A stretch of 64,000 bases of DNA from Tetrapyrgos nigripes (Eukaryota > Basidiomycota > Agaricomycetes > Agaricales > Campanellaceae). Below are positions 42,983 through 54,343 of this stretch, one piece after another; position 1 is the first letter of the stretch; each line of letters begins with the position of its first letter. The notes beneath the pieces were generated by a model, which worked only from the letters and a program-made list of their open reading frames with translations, was not told the origin of the DNA and made no database searches. The stretch lies in contig JAACJM010000089.1 of NCBI GenBank assembly GCA_013368315.1, forward strand, positions 1-64,000. Reading direction: 5' to 3'. Position numbers and translations under genes: made by a program.

Positions 42983-44695
42983 TGTGCCTGTCTGCAGAAT
43001 TTGCGGTAATCACCAGTGAGACCAGAAGTGCTAAATGCTGGATATTATAGGCAGAGTGCTAGATCTGCTTCAACCAGAATGCTTTCCAGTGGTATGCAGT
43101 ACGATATCCAGCCTTGTTCAGCTAATCATTCTGTCGATTAATGCCTCACTCAGCTGTGCACTTTGTTGAAGAATAACATGCGCTCATCGTTAGTCGGCGT
43201 TTCTAATTTTACTGGATGTCGGTTAGGATTCTGCATCCCGGGATCTAGGATCAGCGACTTTTTGCCATGCAGCGGTGCGCCGCGCTGCTTCCAATTTTTG
43301 GCTTCCTCATATGGCCATATGGTACACTTTTATGAAAATATGATTCCATGCCTACGATAAGTAGCATGAGGTTTACATTTCCCTCAGGGACCGCAACTTG
43401 CCCATCTCCAGCATGGGTAATAGCTTGCGTCGGTCTTTGGAAAATGCCATCGCGTCGCATCAATCGGAATTCGCGGCCGGGCACAGCCGTTTTGGGCTGC
43501 GTCGCCTCTTATGCATCCGTTCGTATTCGTTCAAATGGATGCATATGCTTGCATAAACATTATGCCATGGTTGATCCCAAATTACACGAATTATTACATC
43601 AAAACCGATTGCGCAGGTTGAGCTTGCAGCGCCATTCTCTAGCCATTCTTCCCGCTTGATGCCATCTGGTGTATATACAAGAATACAAGTGATGTATTCA
43701 GTCGTTGTGAGTGTTATAAAGAGAATAAGAATCCCTCGTCCGAATTCGGAATGACTTTTTGGGCACCAAATGACAATTTGCAGTGAATCAGCAGCCATTG
43801 TGGCTGAAAGTGGCGAGCATGTGTTATTAATTCTAGAACGTGTATGACATTTTCCGCCCAGCGGTAGGCATATTTACCCTGCGTAACACTGTCTTTTGGC
43901 TAACCTTTGGATGAAGATAAGTAGCGCCAACCTGCTGCATCTATAGTGCTCGTCGTTGATTCAACATTCGCACGCTTTCTCAATACTATGATCTGGCTTG
44001 AACTACTAAGATCACTGCCGGAGCCCAAAAATAAGAGCTGGATATGAAAATGAACTCAACTATCCATCTATCTGCGAAGTTTAAATATACTCCGAGGAGT
44101 CTAGCAAGTGATGTATATGTTTGAGTATTTGGGTGAAGCACTTTTTTGAAGTTTATGCATCACAAGTGCTTTCGTGAGTCTATGAGTTCCGACTAGTAGT
44201 AGAATCATCTGGATAACCTTGAATCACTATTTAATATGTTACTAAGAACAATTTTACATTTTTTGATGAATTTTAAAGAACCAAATGGTACCTCGAATCC
44301 AAGACGAACGTCCCAGATTGACCATTTTCCGAGAGTTTTGTGTCAACGGGCAAATATCTCTCGCAAAATGAAGTATAGCACCCCAAGAAATATTCAACGT
44401 ATACTGATACATATCTGAAGACTTTACCGAACTTCTCTGAGGTCGAAAATGTTTTGCTGATGCAACCACGAGTCGTCACAAAGACCGAGATGGTGCGCTA
44501 AGCGCCCACAAAATGCGTGGGAATCTTATCGTGAGGTGTACGACTTTTATTCGATTTTTATTCTCTTTGAACATTTGGGCTTCAGAGAGGCTTCTGGGAG
44601 TGATACTTTACCTCAAACAGTGTATCAAGAACTGCATCAACTTTGAATAGTGGACCGAGCACAGGAGTGTGCATGGTACAACAACGGTCGAGCGC

Positions 44696-44772
44696 TGTAA
44701 GATCAAAAGTCTGTAAGATCAAAAAGTCTAAGACCGAAAAAGTCTGCAAGATCCAAAAGTCTGTAAGACCGA
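44696..44772 (+). repeat. ~17-bp tandem repeat
   Basis: The unit AAAAGTCTGTAAGATC, with small changes, occurs four to five times in a row inside the insertion in the LINE. Non-coding. Confidence 0.65.
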
Positions 44773-44859
44773 AACGACCGTAATTAGATCGTAATTTGAC
44801 ACAATTGAAATTCCGATGATAGTGCGTCATCATTGCGGTCTAACTGCGATTTATCATCC

Positions 44860-45270
44860 AGCAAACCAAATACCATTGCTGGATATTCAGACCCAAAACA
44901 GGAATCAGGACAAATCCAGCAAAGGAGACCAATTGTCCAGCAGAGCTGATATCCTTGCTGGATACCATGCTGTATCTGCCATTGAATTGCACTATGCATA
45001 TGGCTGGCTGAAACTCTTCATCTTTTTTTGGCTGTGTCAGGAGAAAGTGATAGTGGCTCATTCCAGACATTATCTGGCTTTGAGAAAAAAGATTCCTGAG
45101 CATTGACCAAAATGGATGAAGAATTTGCAGCTACTTACAAGTACTGGATATCCATACCCAGCTACCTGCAGGTACCGGGACAAATCCAGCAAAATTTACA
45201 GAATGTGGCAATTTTCCATCCTCAATGGATTTCTCCAATACGTGCTGGATCTTGTGCTGAATCTGCTGAT
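44860..45270. repeat. Diverged duplicated block rich in GCTGGAT
   Basis: Two blocks (about 44870-45010 and 45135-45270) share TGGATAT-x-CA...GACAAATCCAGCAAA and later GTGCTGGAT/TTGCTGGAT in the same order. GCTGGAT and its complement recur many times. Probably subterminal repeats of the inserted element. Confidence 0.4.
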
Positions 45271-45890
45271 TGCAGGAATGGGTGTCTGGGAAGTCTCCTT
45301 TTTTTTTTTGTTTTATGAGAAAGTGTTCCTTTCCAGATGGCTTCAGGAAAAAGGCTGTCCGAGTTGAGTGTTCAATAAAAATGTATCATTGGATACAATT
45401 TAATTACTTGTAGAAGCTTGAACGGTACTGATACTAATTGATGTCCTCACAGCTTACATTGAATAAACCCTCTACTTATCTATGTTTTATGTTCGAGCAC
45501 ATGTTTGAGGTTTGGAAAATGCGAATTTGGAAGTATACAATAAATAAGGTGAAGTAATAACAAGTAAGGCAAAGCGGAAAGCTGGGATTGATCCGAAACC
45601 AACCCTCCTCAGAAAATATCCTGCATCCGAAGAAATGGATTGATCCTAGATTCTATGGGATTTTCAAGTTCATAGGAAATCCTGCCTTGAGGACATTGAA
45701 TCCCAAGGGACGGTGACCAAGGCCTATGCTCATCATTGTGTGCAATGAGCATGCTCATTGTGTTCAATGTGGAGTACACTGGTGGTAATGGCCTGAGAGA
45801 GATGCAGCATAATATTCAGTACACTATACAGGGGAGTCTATGCTTTGGAGGCCCTGGTAACTACTGTAGATTCTGCAGACAGGCACACTG

Positions 45891-47818
45891 CTAACTACTG
45901 TAAATGCTGCAGAATTTCTGCACCATGTAGTGGAGGTTGATACAATGCGAGATGGACAAGTTACCAGAAAGAATATGATTTTGATCTGTCAGGCAGAGTG
46001 ATAGACTAGGCGAGTGGTTGACCATATTGTCGTGTGCAATGATCCAAGAAGCAGGTAGTTTCTTCCAGTGAGACGAGTGTGTAGGCTTCAAAAGACCTTG
46101 ACCATCTAGCGGATTGATACAGCTATTGAGGGAGCAAGTCCAGTCAGATAGTGTGATTAGAGCCATATTGCGATAGGCAGTGATATGATGCTTGAGGTCA
46201 CGTTGAAGTCTGTCAACAGCAAGTCCAGCATTAATACGAGCAATAGACGGAAGCCAAGGCCATTGAGATGCACGGGAAGAGTTAAAATTTCGGTGTTTGG
46301 TATGAAAGGAAAGCCTAGTTGTTCGTGAACTTTCTTCATGATCATGCGATCCAGTCTTTCAGCATCAGTTTGTTTGATAGGTTGAAGAGATAGAAGTGCA
46401 CGCACACGGCTTACCAGATTTTGGGATACTAGCTTACGCAGGAGAGTAATGGGTGGGCGCTGGCCGAGACAAGGAAATGTGAATTCTTCAATAATGTTTG
46501 CAATTTTGTTGAACCTTGCTTCAGGATCATTGACTTTGGCGCATAGGAAGTCAAGTTGATTGTGGATAAGCAGTACCTCGTGAGTTGTTGTGTTGTTTGG
46601 GTTTGCTCCAGGCATAGGGTTGACTGAGTTAAAACATAGTCTTTCTGGTGTTGAACCTTGTGGATTGATTACATAGGCGACTGTCTTTGACTACTGTGTT
46701 AACCAGCCATATGCGAATTGAAAGTGTTCCATTTGAAGGGTGTTGTTACTGAGTGACTCAGGTGTAAGAGCAAATAAGTAGGAATCATCTGTTCCTTCTG
46801 TCATCCCAACGCGTACTGTGTTGTGGTCAAAGGGAAGGTGAGGATCATTTTTTATGTATGTTTTTGAAGTTATCACAAGAGCGTCCGAGTCGTGGAGAAG
46901 GAGATCATTCAGATAATGATGGCCAAAGCTAGTAGTAAGAGTGGATTTGAGGTATGATAGGGGCCCACCTTGCTTGGTGACGCCGTTGAGGGTGATGGGC
47001 TCAGTTATTCCATAAGCAGTTCAAATGAAACATCGAGTGTTTGATTGCGCCTCTCGGTCGAGGTCGGCCATTGATGACAGTAGTCCATAAGCTTCAACTG
47101 CGTCGTAGAAACCTTGAGGTGATAGATAGTCAAAGCCTTTCATTTGATCTCGTTTAATTGCGTATACAGTTTTATTATGTCGATTTGCCCAGCATTTGAT
47201 GCCTGCTAGATAGCTCATTAGATCACATGTTTGAACATCTTTTTGAGTGGCTACTTGCTTGTTTGATATGTACGGCACTAAGCAAAAATTGAGCCAAGAC
47301 ATAGGTAGATTTGCAAGTAAGTTTGAGAGTAGAATTCCATGCCAGTTGAGTAACTCAGTTCTGAGTCTGCGTTTGTGATACATTGACAGCCACATGTCTT
47401 TGAGATTTCCAGGGAAGCATGAATGTTGAAGAATGAAGTGTAGGAGTTTGAGAACTACTTGAAGTGCGCTATCTGATAAGTTTTTGATTATCCATTTTTC
47501 CCATTCGTCAGGCCTGGTGCAGGACGGCTTCCCTTTAGATAGTAGAGTTCTGAACTGCTTGAGATCTGGAAGTATTGGCCAAGATATTGGGTCTTCAGAT
47601 ACACGTGTTTTTGCTTTAGTTACTGAGTCGGTGGTTAGCCAAGGTTTAGGAATGTTCGGTGGAGGTGTACGCTCATAGAGTTTTGACCAATATTCTACGG
47701 AAGCTTTCTTAACTTCTTCTGGATTACTGACAAGTTCATCAGAGTTTGGTTTTTTGAGTACGACGGGCATGGGAACAAATTGAGTTTTGGTCAAGAGCTT
47801 CTTTGATGACGCGCCCAT
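45891..47818 (-). pseudogene. LINE ORF2 reverse transcriptase region
   Basis: Pieces in three frames. 47818-47021 carries PDEWEKWIIKNL and AIKRDQMKGFDYLSPQGF, the motif A region of Tad-type RTs with its Asp. 46876-46691 carries GMTEGTDDSYLFA, the motif C with Asp-Asp. 46615-46157 and 46166-45891 give thumb-like sequence (NPNNTTTHEVLLIHN). A segment between motif A and motif C is lost or out of frame. Confidence 0.7.
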
Positions 47819-48031
47819 AAGGACCGCTGTGACGTTTGCTTTGGTTTGTTTCTGAGCTTTGGCTTTTATCTCTTGCGCTCTGAGTTGATATAAGGTTTTT
47901 TAGGCTGCTTTGCGTTCCAGTGATGCGAATTGTTCTATTGATAATTGGAGAGCTCGAGCTTTGCGACTTAGCTTTTCAAACGTTGTTTTTGAGGCAAATG
48001 AGACTTGGTCAGGACTTAGGCCTCGAGCGAT

Positions 48032-49208
48032 TCATATGGCATCACCAATTGAACGAATAAAGCCAATTTGAGATTGGATAGCCAGGTTTGTTATCTTCTT
48101 CTCTTTGAGCTCAGGTCTGGAGATACGTACACGACCATATGCCTGTTCTGTGCAGGTATTGATTATGGAGCCTAATTGTTGATAAAGTTTTGTGAATGAT
48201 ACATTGTCGTTGACTTCTGTGTTGAATAGATTGGTGCCTTCGAGTTGAGCATCAACTAGAGTTCTAAAGGTTTGATGACGGTGCTTTTCAGACGAGGAAG
48301 GAAATTTTATTCTTGGTTTGTTGCTGAATAGGACTCGTTGAGGCAGATATATGTTTGAACTATTGTGGGTAGGTTTGAGTATGAGGTGTCTGATGATTGC
48401 TCTGTGATCTGTGCAGGGAATGAAGTCTTTGGTTGAGGTAGCGATTTTGATTTGAGTGTCAAGGGCGCAGTCAGCAGACATAACGATCCTATCAATGATG
48501 CTTCCGCGTTAGCGTCAATTGCTCTTGACTTGCAGGTCCAGTCATAGGTCCGATTACGGTCAGGGTTGAGGGACCACAAATCGATGCCATTAACGTTGTC
48601 AAGAAATTTGATGAATTGAAGTCTTGCGTCTGCGCCTCCCGATGTTCGTTCATTCGCCGTGACAGTTGCATTGAGATCTCCAGCTAGTGACCAAGATGTT
48701 TGAGTTTGAACGACAAGTTGTGTGAGCGCAGGCCAGAAATCGTTAGAACTATCGTGCCCTGGATCCCAAGGTGCGTATACTCCAAAGATACGATGAGTGA
48801 AAGCTTTGCCATCAGAGGTTTGTATATCTAGATCTATTGCTACTACGCGACCTTTGAGCGCACTATCGGTGATTTGAAGACGTTGACGAATTTGAATGTC
48901 TTTTCGGATACCTATGACTGTGCCCCATTTGTAGAAGTGCGAGTTTCCTTGACACTTTACCGCAGGTTCTTCAAATACTTCATATTCATGGTTAGGCATA
49001 TCTTTTAGAACGGACGCCTAGTTTTGCTCTCGTTTAGTATGAATGCATGTGGACAAGAGAACTTGATAGCATTGTTGATGTGAGCGAGTTTGACGGGGTG
49101 ACCGAGACCATTGGCGTTGAGGGAGTAAATAGAAAAGGATGAGGTAGGAGTTATAGCCTGAACGCGAGTAAGGAAAGATAGAAGAAAGAGCAGAACAGTG
49201 ATTATCAT
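48032..49208 (-). pseudogene. LINE ORF2 apurinic-type endonuclease region
   Basis: Starts MIITVLLFLLSFL, then SLNANGLGHPVKLAHIN and FILNESKTR (N and E of the EEP fold). The next frame, 48999-48307, has GVYAPWDPG, WSLAGDLNAT and NRTYDWTCKSR, and the third, 48481-48032, has CTDHRAIIRHL (the D-H pair). Frame changes at about 49000 and 48480 break the protein. Confidence 0.7.
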
Positions 49209-49412
49209 TGTGAATGTGGGTCTACATTCTGTAGTTTTGGTATGAATATGGAGGCAAGAACAGGATATTGAGCTACACGACGCAAGAGATGCATTAGGGA
49301 TAGAGATACAGGGTGTGGGAACGACGAGGGCGGTAGAGGTACAAGAATCAAGAACGGAATATGAGCTAATACAGAAAGTGTCGGTAGCGATACAAGAAGT
49401 GGGATTAGGTGT

Positions 49413-49663
49413 TAGTACGTCAAACTTGTGAAGAATAAAATCTTATTTATAAAAGTGTTAACAGTAAGTTATGAGCAAGTGCCTCATTTATTGCTATAGT
49501 AAGTCCACAGTTTCATTTGCTAGTTTGAACCTTTCTCAAACCAGTACGAATTGTTGCGCTAAGACTCACTTTCTTGGCACTTTCTCGAGGTAACAAAGGC
49601 ACATACCACGCGACTTTGAAGTGTGTCTAGGAGCTGAGTGGGCGAACTGGGAGTTGTCGGTGT
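49413..49663. other. Remnant of NLR 3' flank before tRNA-Leu
   Basis: GAAGAATAAAATCTTATTTATAA, trimmed here to its core AATAAAATC, and CTCATTTATTGCTATAGTAAG match the flanks of NLR 1-3, showing that an NLR once stood upstream in this unit too. Confidence 0.6.
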
Positions 49664-49754
49664 GGTGAGATGGCCGAGTGGTCTAAGGCGCTAGATTTAG
49701 GTCATATGATCAAACTCTAGTCTTCGGGCGTGGGTTCGAATCCCACTCTCATCA
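49664..49754 (+). tRNA. tRNA-Leu (anticodon UAG) with 13-nt intron
   Basis: The acceptor stem GGTGAGA pairs with TCTCATC, followed by discriminator A. Box A TGGCCGAGTGG and box B GGTTCGAATCC are intact. The anticodon stem CTAGA/TCTAG encloses loop TTTAGG...C with anticodon TAG. An intron TCATATGATCAAA (49702-49714) sits after position 37, the normal place for nuclear tRNA introns. A long variable arm fits a class II Leu tRNA. This is the only intact copy in the window; three broken copies lie in units 1-3. Confidence 0.9.
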
Positions 49755-49766
49755 CTGGCTTGGTCC

Positions 49767-49771
49767 TTTTT
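49767..49771 (+). terminator. Pol III terminator of tRNA-Leu
   Basis: A run of five T on the coding strand 12 nt after the tRNA 3' end, the usual RNA polymerase III stop. Confidence 0.75.
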
Positions 49772-50038
49772 GGTGTTCGTGTCAGTCATAGCATCGCTTC
49801 GCTTTTTTGGTCGTTCCAAGTTGTTCTAATAGTTTTATGCACTGCAATACCGCCAAGTCATGATGATCATTTGTCGAGGTCATTGCCTCGTTCCCTACTT
49901 AAAATCTTTAATTTTCCGTTGCCAAGACGTCACGCGTCTTTTTCCTTCCTTACCCTTCTCCTCGTTTCTTCTCTTCTTCTTCTCTTCTGCACGTTCTCTA
50001 CTTCTATAGTTCTCTATTTCAGTTCTCCACTATAGGCC

Positions 50039-53000
50039 ATGGACCCCAGCCCAGTCCGTAAAAAGCGCAACTTCAAATCTCTTCAGCTACCCACCGCGTC
50101 TCCGATTATACACACCCCGCTGCCACCGGTCCCTCCCAATCCTTCCAGCAACAACGCTAATGCTCATGGGAATGGCAAAGATAAACCCCTTCCTGCGTTA
50201 GTTATCCCCTCCGGGTCCCCTTCTCCTTCCGGATCTTCTCATCCGTACGCAAACGCCAACGCACCTCCTACGCATTCGTCTCGCGCTAATGGACATGGAC
50301 ACGGCGTTGGCAGTAGCAAACGCGGCGGTCTCGGAATACCCGGCTACGACTATGGATATGACCAGGACTTTCTCTTACTCACACCCGAGTCATCTACGAC
50401 GCAAAAACGGAACCTACAAGCGACGTTGGTGGAGAAGTTGAAGAAGATGGAGGAGGAGGATCGGGCGAGAGACTTAGAGGGTGAGGAAGACGATGGTGAG
50501 AGTACTGAAGGAGAAGGTGGAGATGGGACTGAGACCGAGGGAGAGGGAAACAGCAGAAAAGGCGCCAATACGAACGGGACCACGTCGACAGCCACGTCTC
50601 CAGAGGTATCTACGTCTACCTCCACCTCGACGTCTACTCCTCCTTCCACGTCTACACATCCACCTTCTCCTTCCCAACAACTGAAGAAAAAGGCCTCCAA
50701 GCCGTCGTTGAAGAAAAAGAAATCGACCAAGACTTTGGGTTCCGACGCGTCCAATCCCACCTCTTCTTCACCGACGATTTCTTCCTCAACGACGGCCTCG
50801 ACGAGAAGACCCTCTCTGAAGAAAAAGAAGTCGTCTTCCAATACAAAGGGCACGAAGAAGGTACGCCTTACCTTTTTCTTTCTCATCATTTTTTCGTGTC
50901 ATGCTGACGCGTCTCTTTCTTGCTCTTCCTTTCCCCATACTTTTCATATCCCGTGTACCCTCGCACTCTTTCCTTTATCCTTCCATGTAGACTCTCCACC
51001 TCTCGCCCTCAACTCTAACAGACATATGCGAACTCGGTACCGGGAACGGAGGGAGCGTTATGAAAGTGAAACATATAGAGACAGGGATGGTGCTGGCTAA
51101 AAAGGTGAGTTTGAGCGTTCCTTTTTTCATTGGTATCGTTGTCGCTATTGTTGGGTATTTCGTGGATATGGGGACCATGGGTTGGGTACCTTTTCCGCAT
51201 TGTTGGAACTATGGCATTGCGCTGGAATCGGTGCTGGAGACCGTGGTGTGCTACTGCTTGTCGTCGGGGTCGGGCTTGGGATATTTCGCCGTCTTCGCGT
51301 GTTTCCATTTCCCTGTCTTTCTCTCTGTCTGTCCCTATCTGTCTCTCACTTGTCCGTTTTTTCTTCCCTCGTCACTGATGCCATATCTTGTTTTCTTGTT
51401 CCACCAGATCGTCCTCATCGACGCCAAGCCTCAAATCAGGAAACAACTCCTTCGCGAACTCCACATTCTTCATACTTGTACGAAACACTCCAAGAACAAG
51501 GTTACCGGAGCAAAGTACATCGTCACGTCTTACGGAGCGTACCTACAAGAGCCGAATATCTGTATTTGCATGGAGTTTATGGATAGAGGTGAGCGTCTCT
51601 TTAGAATATGACTATGCGTCTGCGTATGGGGTTGGGTTGGACTTTTTCTCTTCTCCACGCGTCACGTTGTCTTTCTTTACTATGTATTACTCTCATTGGC
51701 TTCTACTCAGTCCACTTTTACCTCATCTTACTTTTATCCCAACAGGCTCCTTCGACTCTCTATACAAATCCCCCACCTCTCCCCTTCGTGGACCTATCCC
51801 TATCAACATCGTCCGCCGAGTTGCTCAAAGTGTATTGGAGGGTCTGGACTTTTTGTATAAGGAAGGGGTTATACATCGGGGTGAGTATCTTAGCCTGTGC
51901 ATGCTACGTCTATGTCGTCTGCTTTTCTTCGTCGATAACGTCATCGCTGACTACCCTTCTTCCCCAATCCTCTTTTCTCTCTCCTCTCGTGTCCCCGTCC
52001 CTCCTCCCCTTGCACCTCACCCATAGACATCAAACCCTCCAACATCCTCCTCTCCTCCTCTGGCCATATCAAACTATGTGACTTTGGTGTCAGTGGAGAA
52101 CTAGTGAATAGTTTTGCGAATACGTTTGTGGGGACGAGTGTTTATATGAGTGTGAGTGTTCCTTTTGGGTTTTTTGTTTCGGGTGTGGCTTTTGGGAGTA
52201 GAGAGTGAGAATCCGAGTTCTGGTGTTGAATGTCGGCTGTCGAGTGCCGGTGCTGCGGATAGTTTCGGTGTCTATGTCGGTGTCTGTGTCTGTGTCTGGA
52301 CTGTGTCGGTGTCGGTACCGGTACCTGGGTCTCGCTGACCGTGACGATGATGTTGGCGCTGCTGCTGGTGATGATGCTGTTGTCGTGGATGATGGTGCCC
52401 ATGGAGCGCTGGACGGCCGCGGACGTTGTCGCTGCTGTTGCTGCTTCTGCTCATGCTGTTCCTTTGTCGGTTTTGCAGTTCTCGGTTCATTTTTTTTCCT
52501 TGTTCCTTATTCTCCTTCCTACTTATGGTTCTGTGTTTCTTTCTCTTCCTATCCTTATCCCGTGGATACATTCATGAAGCTAGTGGGTTAAGCCGTTGGG
52601 TGTTGGACGATGGGCAGTTGGATATTGCGTATGGGTACTCGGGGACCAGGAATGGCTTGGTTGTTGGCGCTAGTCTTGGCGATGACGGAAATGGGAATGG
52701 AAAGGGAAATAGTGCTGCCGCTGGTGTTGCTACTAGCGACAGTAGATCCTGGGGATAGGAATAGAGACTGGAGTATGCGTCTCGCTCTCCCTGGCGTCTT
52801 TAGATTTTGCAGTTTCGCCTTTCGTTCCGCTTCTCTTTCTCCATTTGTTTTACTCGTCTCTCCCTTTACTTTTCTATTTTCATCCCTATCTCTAAACCTA
52901 GTGGTAGAGGGGCTCGATATCCGTCGGTGTCTGCGCTGGTGCGGGTATGGTGCCGACTCTGACTCTGGAGCTAATGTCGTCGTCGATTTTGTTGCTTGCC

Positions 53001-54343
53001 CGCCTGCAGCTTTCCCTCTTCATTCTAGCTCTCTTCTCTCTTCGCCGTTTCATTCCTTCTTTTCACTTCTCTCTATCTTCTCTCTTCTCTATTGTTAACA
53101 CTAACGACGTTATATCCAGCCTGAACGCATCCAAGGCGCATCCTACTCTATCAAATCAGACATCTGGTCTCTCGGCATCACGTTGATCGAGTTGGCCCAT
53201 GGACGTTTTCCGTTCTATGACTCTGGTGAAAGCGACGACGAGAAGCGGGATGAAGGAGATGTCGAGAAGCGAGAAGATTATTGGCCTGAAGCTCAGTTTG
53301 GGGGAGACGAAGATAAAGATAAAGATGCAGATAAGGAAGGGAAAGGAAGGGAAAGGAAGAACTCGACGTTGTCGTTGTCGTCGTTGTCGTCGTTGGTCAG
53401 GGTTGATGAAGAAGCCGAGGATCCCGAGAGCAACGACAAGCCCAATAACAACAACCGTGATAAAGTCAACGGCAACGAGAACGACAAGAGAACCCGAACT
53501 ACCTCAGGCAGCAGAGGCAGAGTCGTAGATGGCCCAGAACCTACACGTCTAGCTCCAGCTCCACCACCGGCGGTACCGAGACCTGGCGGCCCTAGGAAAC
53601 CTGGGGCTACGACCGAGGAGTATAGAGAGAAAGAGCTACCACCTACCCCTGGGACTGGACCTGTTCCTTCATCGCTTCACGCCGTTCAGTCTGCGAATCG
53701 GCTTTCGACGTCTTCGGTGCATTCTCTTCGTTCAGCCAACGCCGCCGTCAACGCCAATCCAAACGCGAACCGTCTATCTACCTCTTCAGTCCATTCTCTC
53801 CGTTCAGCCAACCGCCTGTCTACTTCTTCTACCCGTTCGTCCAGACGTAAATCCAAAGGTGTCTCTCTTCATGGTGACGGAGGAAGTACACTCTCCATTA
53901 TCGAGTTGATGCATCAGATCATACAAGAGCCTGCGCCGAGGTTGATCCAGTCATTCTATTATGCTGACGGGGACGATGAGGGTGCTGGACCTGGACCTGG
54001 ACCCGAAGCATCTGCATCTACATGTGCTCCTGATTCTACCCCAAAGAAGATTGAAAGAAAAGGTGTAGACCCCGACACCCGAACTCGCGAACATCAATGG
54101 GAACAGACACGCGGAACTTCATGGGTCATTCGAGCTAATGCGTTCGTTGATGCGTGTCTAGAGAAGGAAGTTGAGGGGAGGAAGGGGCTGGGTGAGTTGA
54201 AGGGGATGGCGTGGATTTATGGTCCAGTGCATGTTATAAATCCCGAGGGGGGCGAAGGGGAATTGAGGGAATTGAGTCCGGAGGAAAGGTTGGAAGAGAG
54301 TAAGAAGGAGGTCAGAAAGTGGTTGGAGGGGGTGAAGTGGTGA
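50039..54343 (+). CDS. MAP kinase kinase, Ste7/Fuz7 type
   Basis: Dual-specificity kinase that would phosphorylate the MAPK of the pheromone/filamentation module. Exons 50039-50860, 50991-51104, 51408-51588, 51746-51880, 52027-52151 and 53120-54343 join in frame to 866 residues. A D-site for MAPK docking lies at 7-17 ([11 protein letters not shown]). Residues 20-270 are Ser/Thr/Pro-rich and disordered, with KKKKS clusters. The kinase has glycine loop GTGNGGSV at 290-297, Lys at 311-312, [22 protein letters not shown] from 416, DFG at 436-438, the activation loop with S446 and T450 in [11 protein letters not shown], then MSPERIQG. This loop and the IDAKP motif point to the Ste7/Fuz7 class. A 220-residue insert (493-712) after GRFPF is unusually large; it holds acidic, Pro-rich and repeated [14 protein letters not shown] parts. 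Intron 5 is 968 nt, exceptional here. Close decayed copies lie in units 1-3. Confidence 0.9.
52152..53119 (+). other. 968-nt intron 5 of the MAPKK
   Basis: Starts GTGAGTGTTC and ends TATATCCAG, with phase 0 on both sides (MS|PERIQG). It contains GTGTCGGTGTCGGTACCGG-like simple repeats and no recognised element. Parts of it are retained in the unit 1 and unit 2 pseudogenes, so the long form is older than the duplications. Confidence 0.7.
53680..53830 (+). repeat. In-frame tandem repeat in the MAPKK insert
   Basis: [14 protein letters not shown] is encoded twice in full and once in part ([16 protein letters not shown]), with a short Ala/Asn linker between. Serine-rich with RLSTSS, possible phosphosites. 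Confidence 0.65.

Larger units (their letters stand above)
43003..45906. mobile_element. 2.9-kb insertion inside the LINE, 11-bp target duplication
   Basis: CTGCAGAATTT at 42992-43002 is repeated at 45907-45917, and removing one copy with the intervening DNA restores a continuous LINE. The ends are weakly inverted (GCGGTAATCACCAGTG versus ACAGTAGTTAGCAGTG, 11 of 16). An 11-bp duplication fits Mutator-like elements (usually 9-11 bp), but no transposase is recognisable. Minus frames at 43251-43798 look like a decayed coding segment without a known domain. Confidence 0.55.
41075..49412 (-). mobile_element. LINE retrotransposon (Tad-like), degenerate, with nested insertion
   Basis: Minus-strand element with endonuclease, reverse transcriptase, RNase H and a terminal Cys/His segment in that order, the layout of Tad/I-type fungal LINEs. 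The borders are inferred from the interrupted NLR 3' flank: ...CTTTGTT at the left and AGTACGTCAAACTTGTG at the right, contiguous in units 1-3. Multiple frameshifts and stops make it dead. A 2.9-kb segment (43003-45906) is inserted between the RT and RNase H regions. No poly-A tail is evident. Confidence 0.75.

Noticed and set aside
43348..43659. 103-residue plus frame in the insertion
   Set aside because: The opposite strand has the more protein-like composition, and neither has a known domain, so no gene is called.
45300..45310. Poly-T run as a LINE tail or Pol III stop
   Set aside because: It is inside the nested insertion and not next to a LINE end or a Pol III gene.
42984..45886. 17-bp inverted repeat GTGCCTGTCTGCAGAAT as ends of the insertion in the LINE
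   Set aside because: No target duplication fits these ends, whereas moving the borders to 43003 and 45906 gives a perfect 11-bp duplication and restores the LINE. The left 17-mer is LINE sequence.
50350..50889. Long minus-strand frame opposite MAPKK exon 1
   Set aside because: Antisense shadow of Ser/Thr/Lys-rich coding sequence; the kinase exon structure on the plus strand is decisive.
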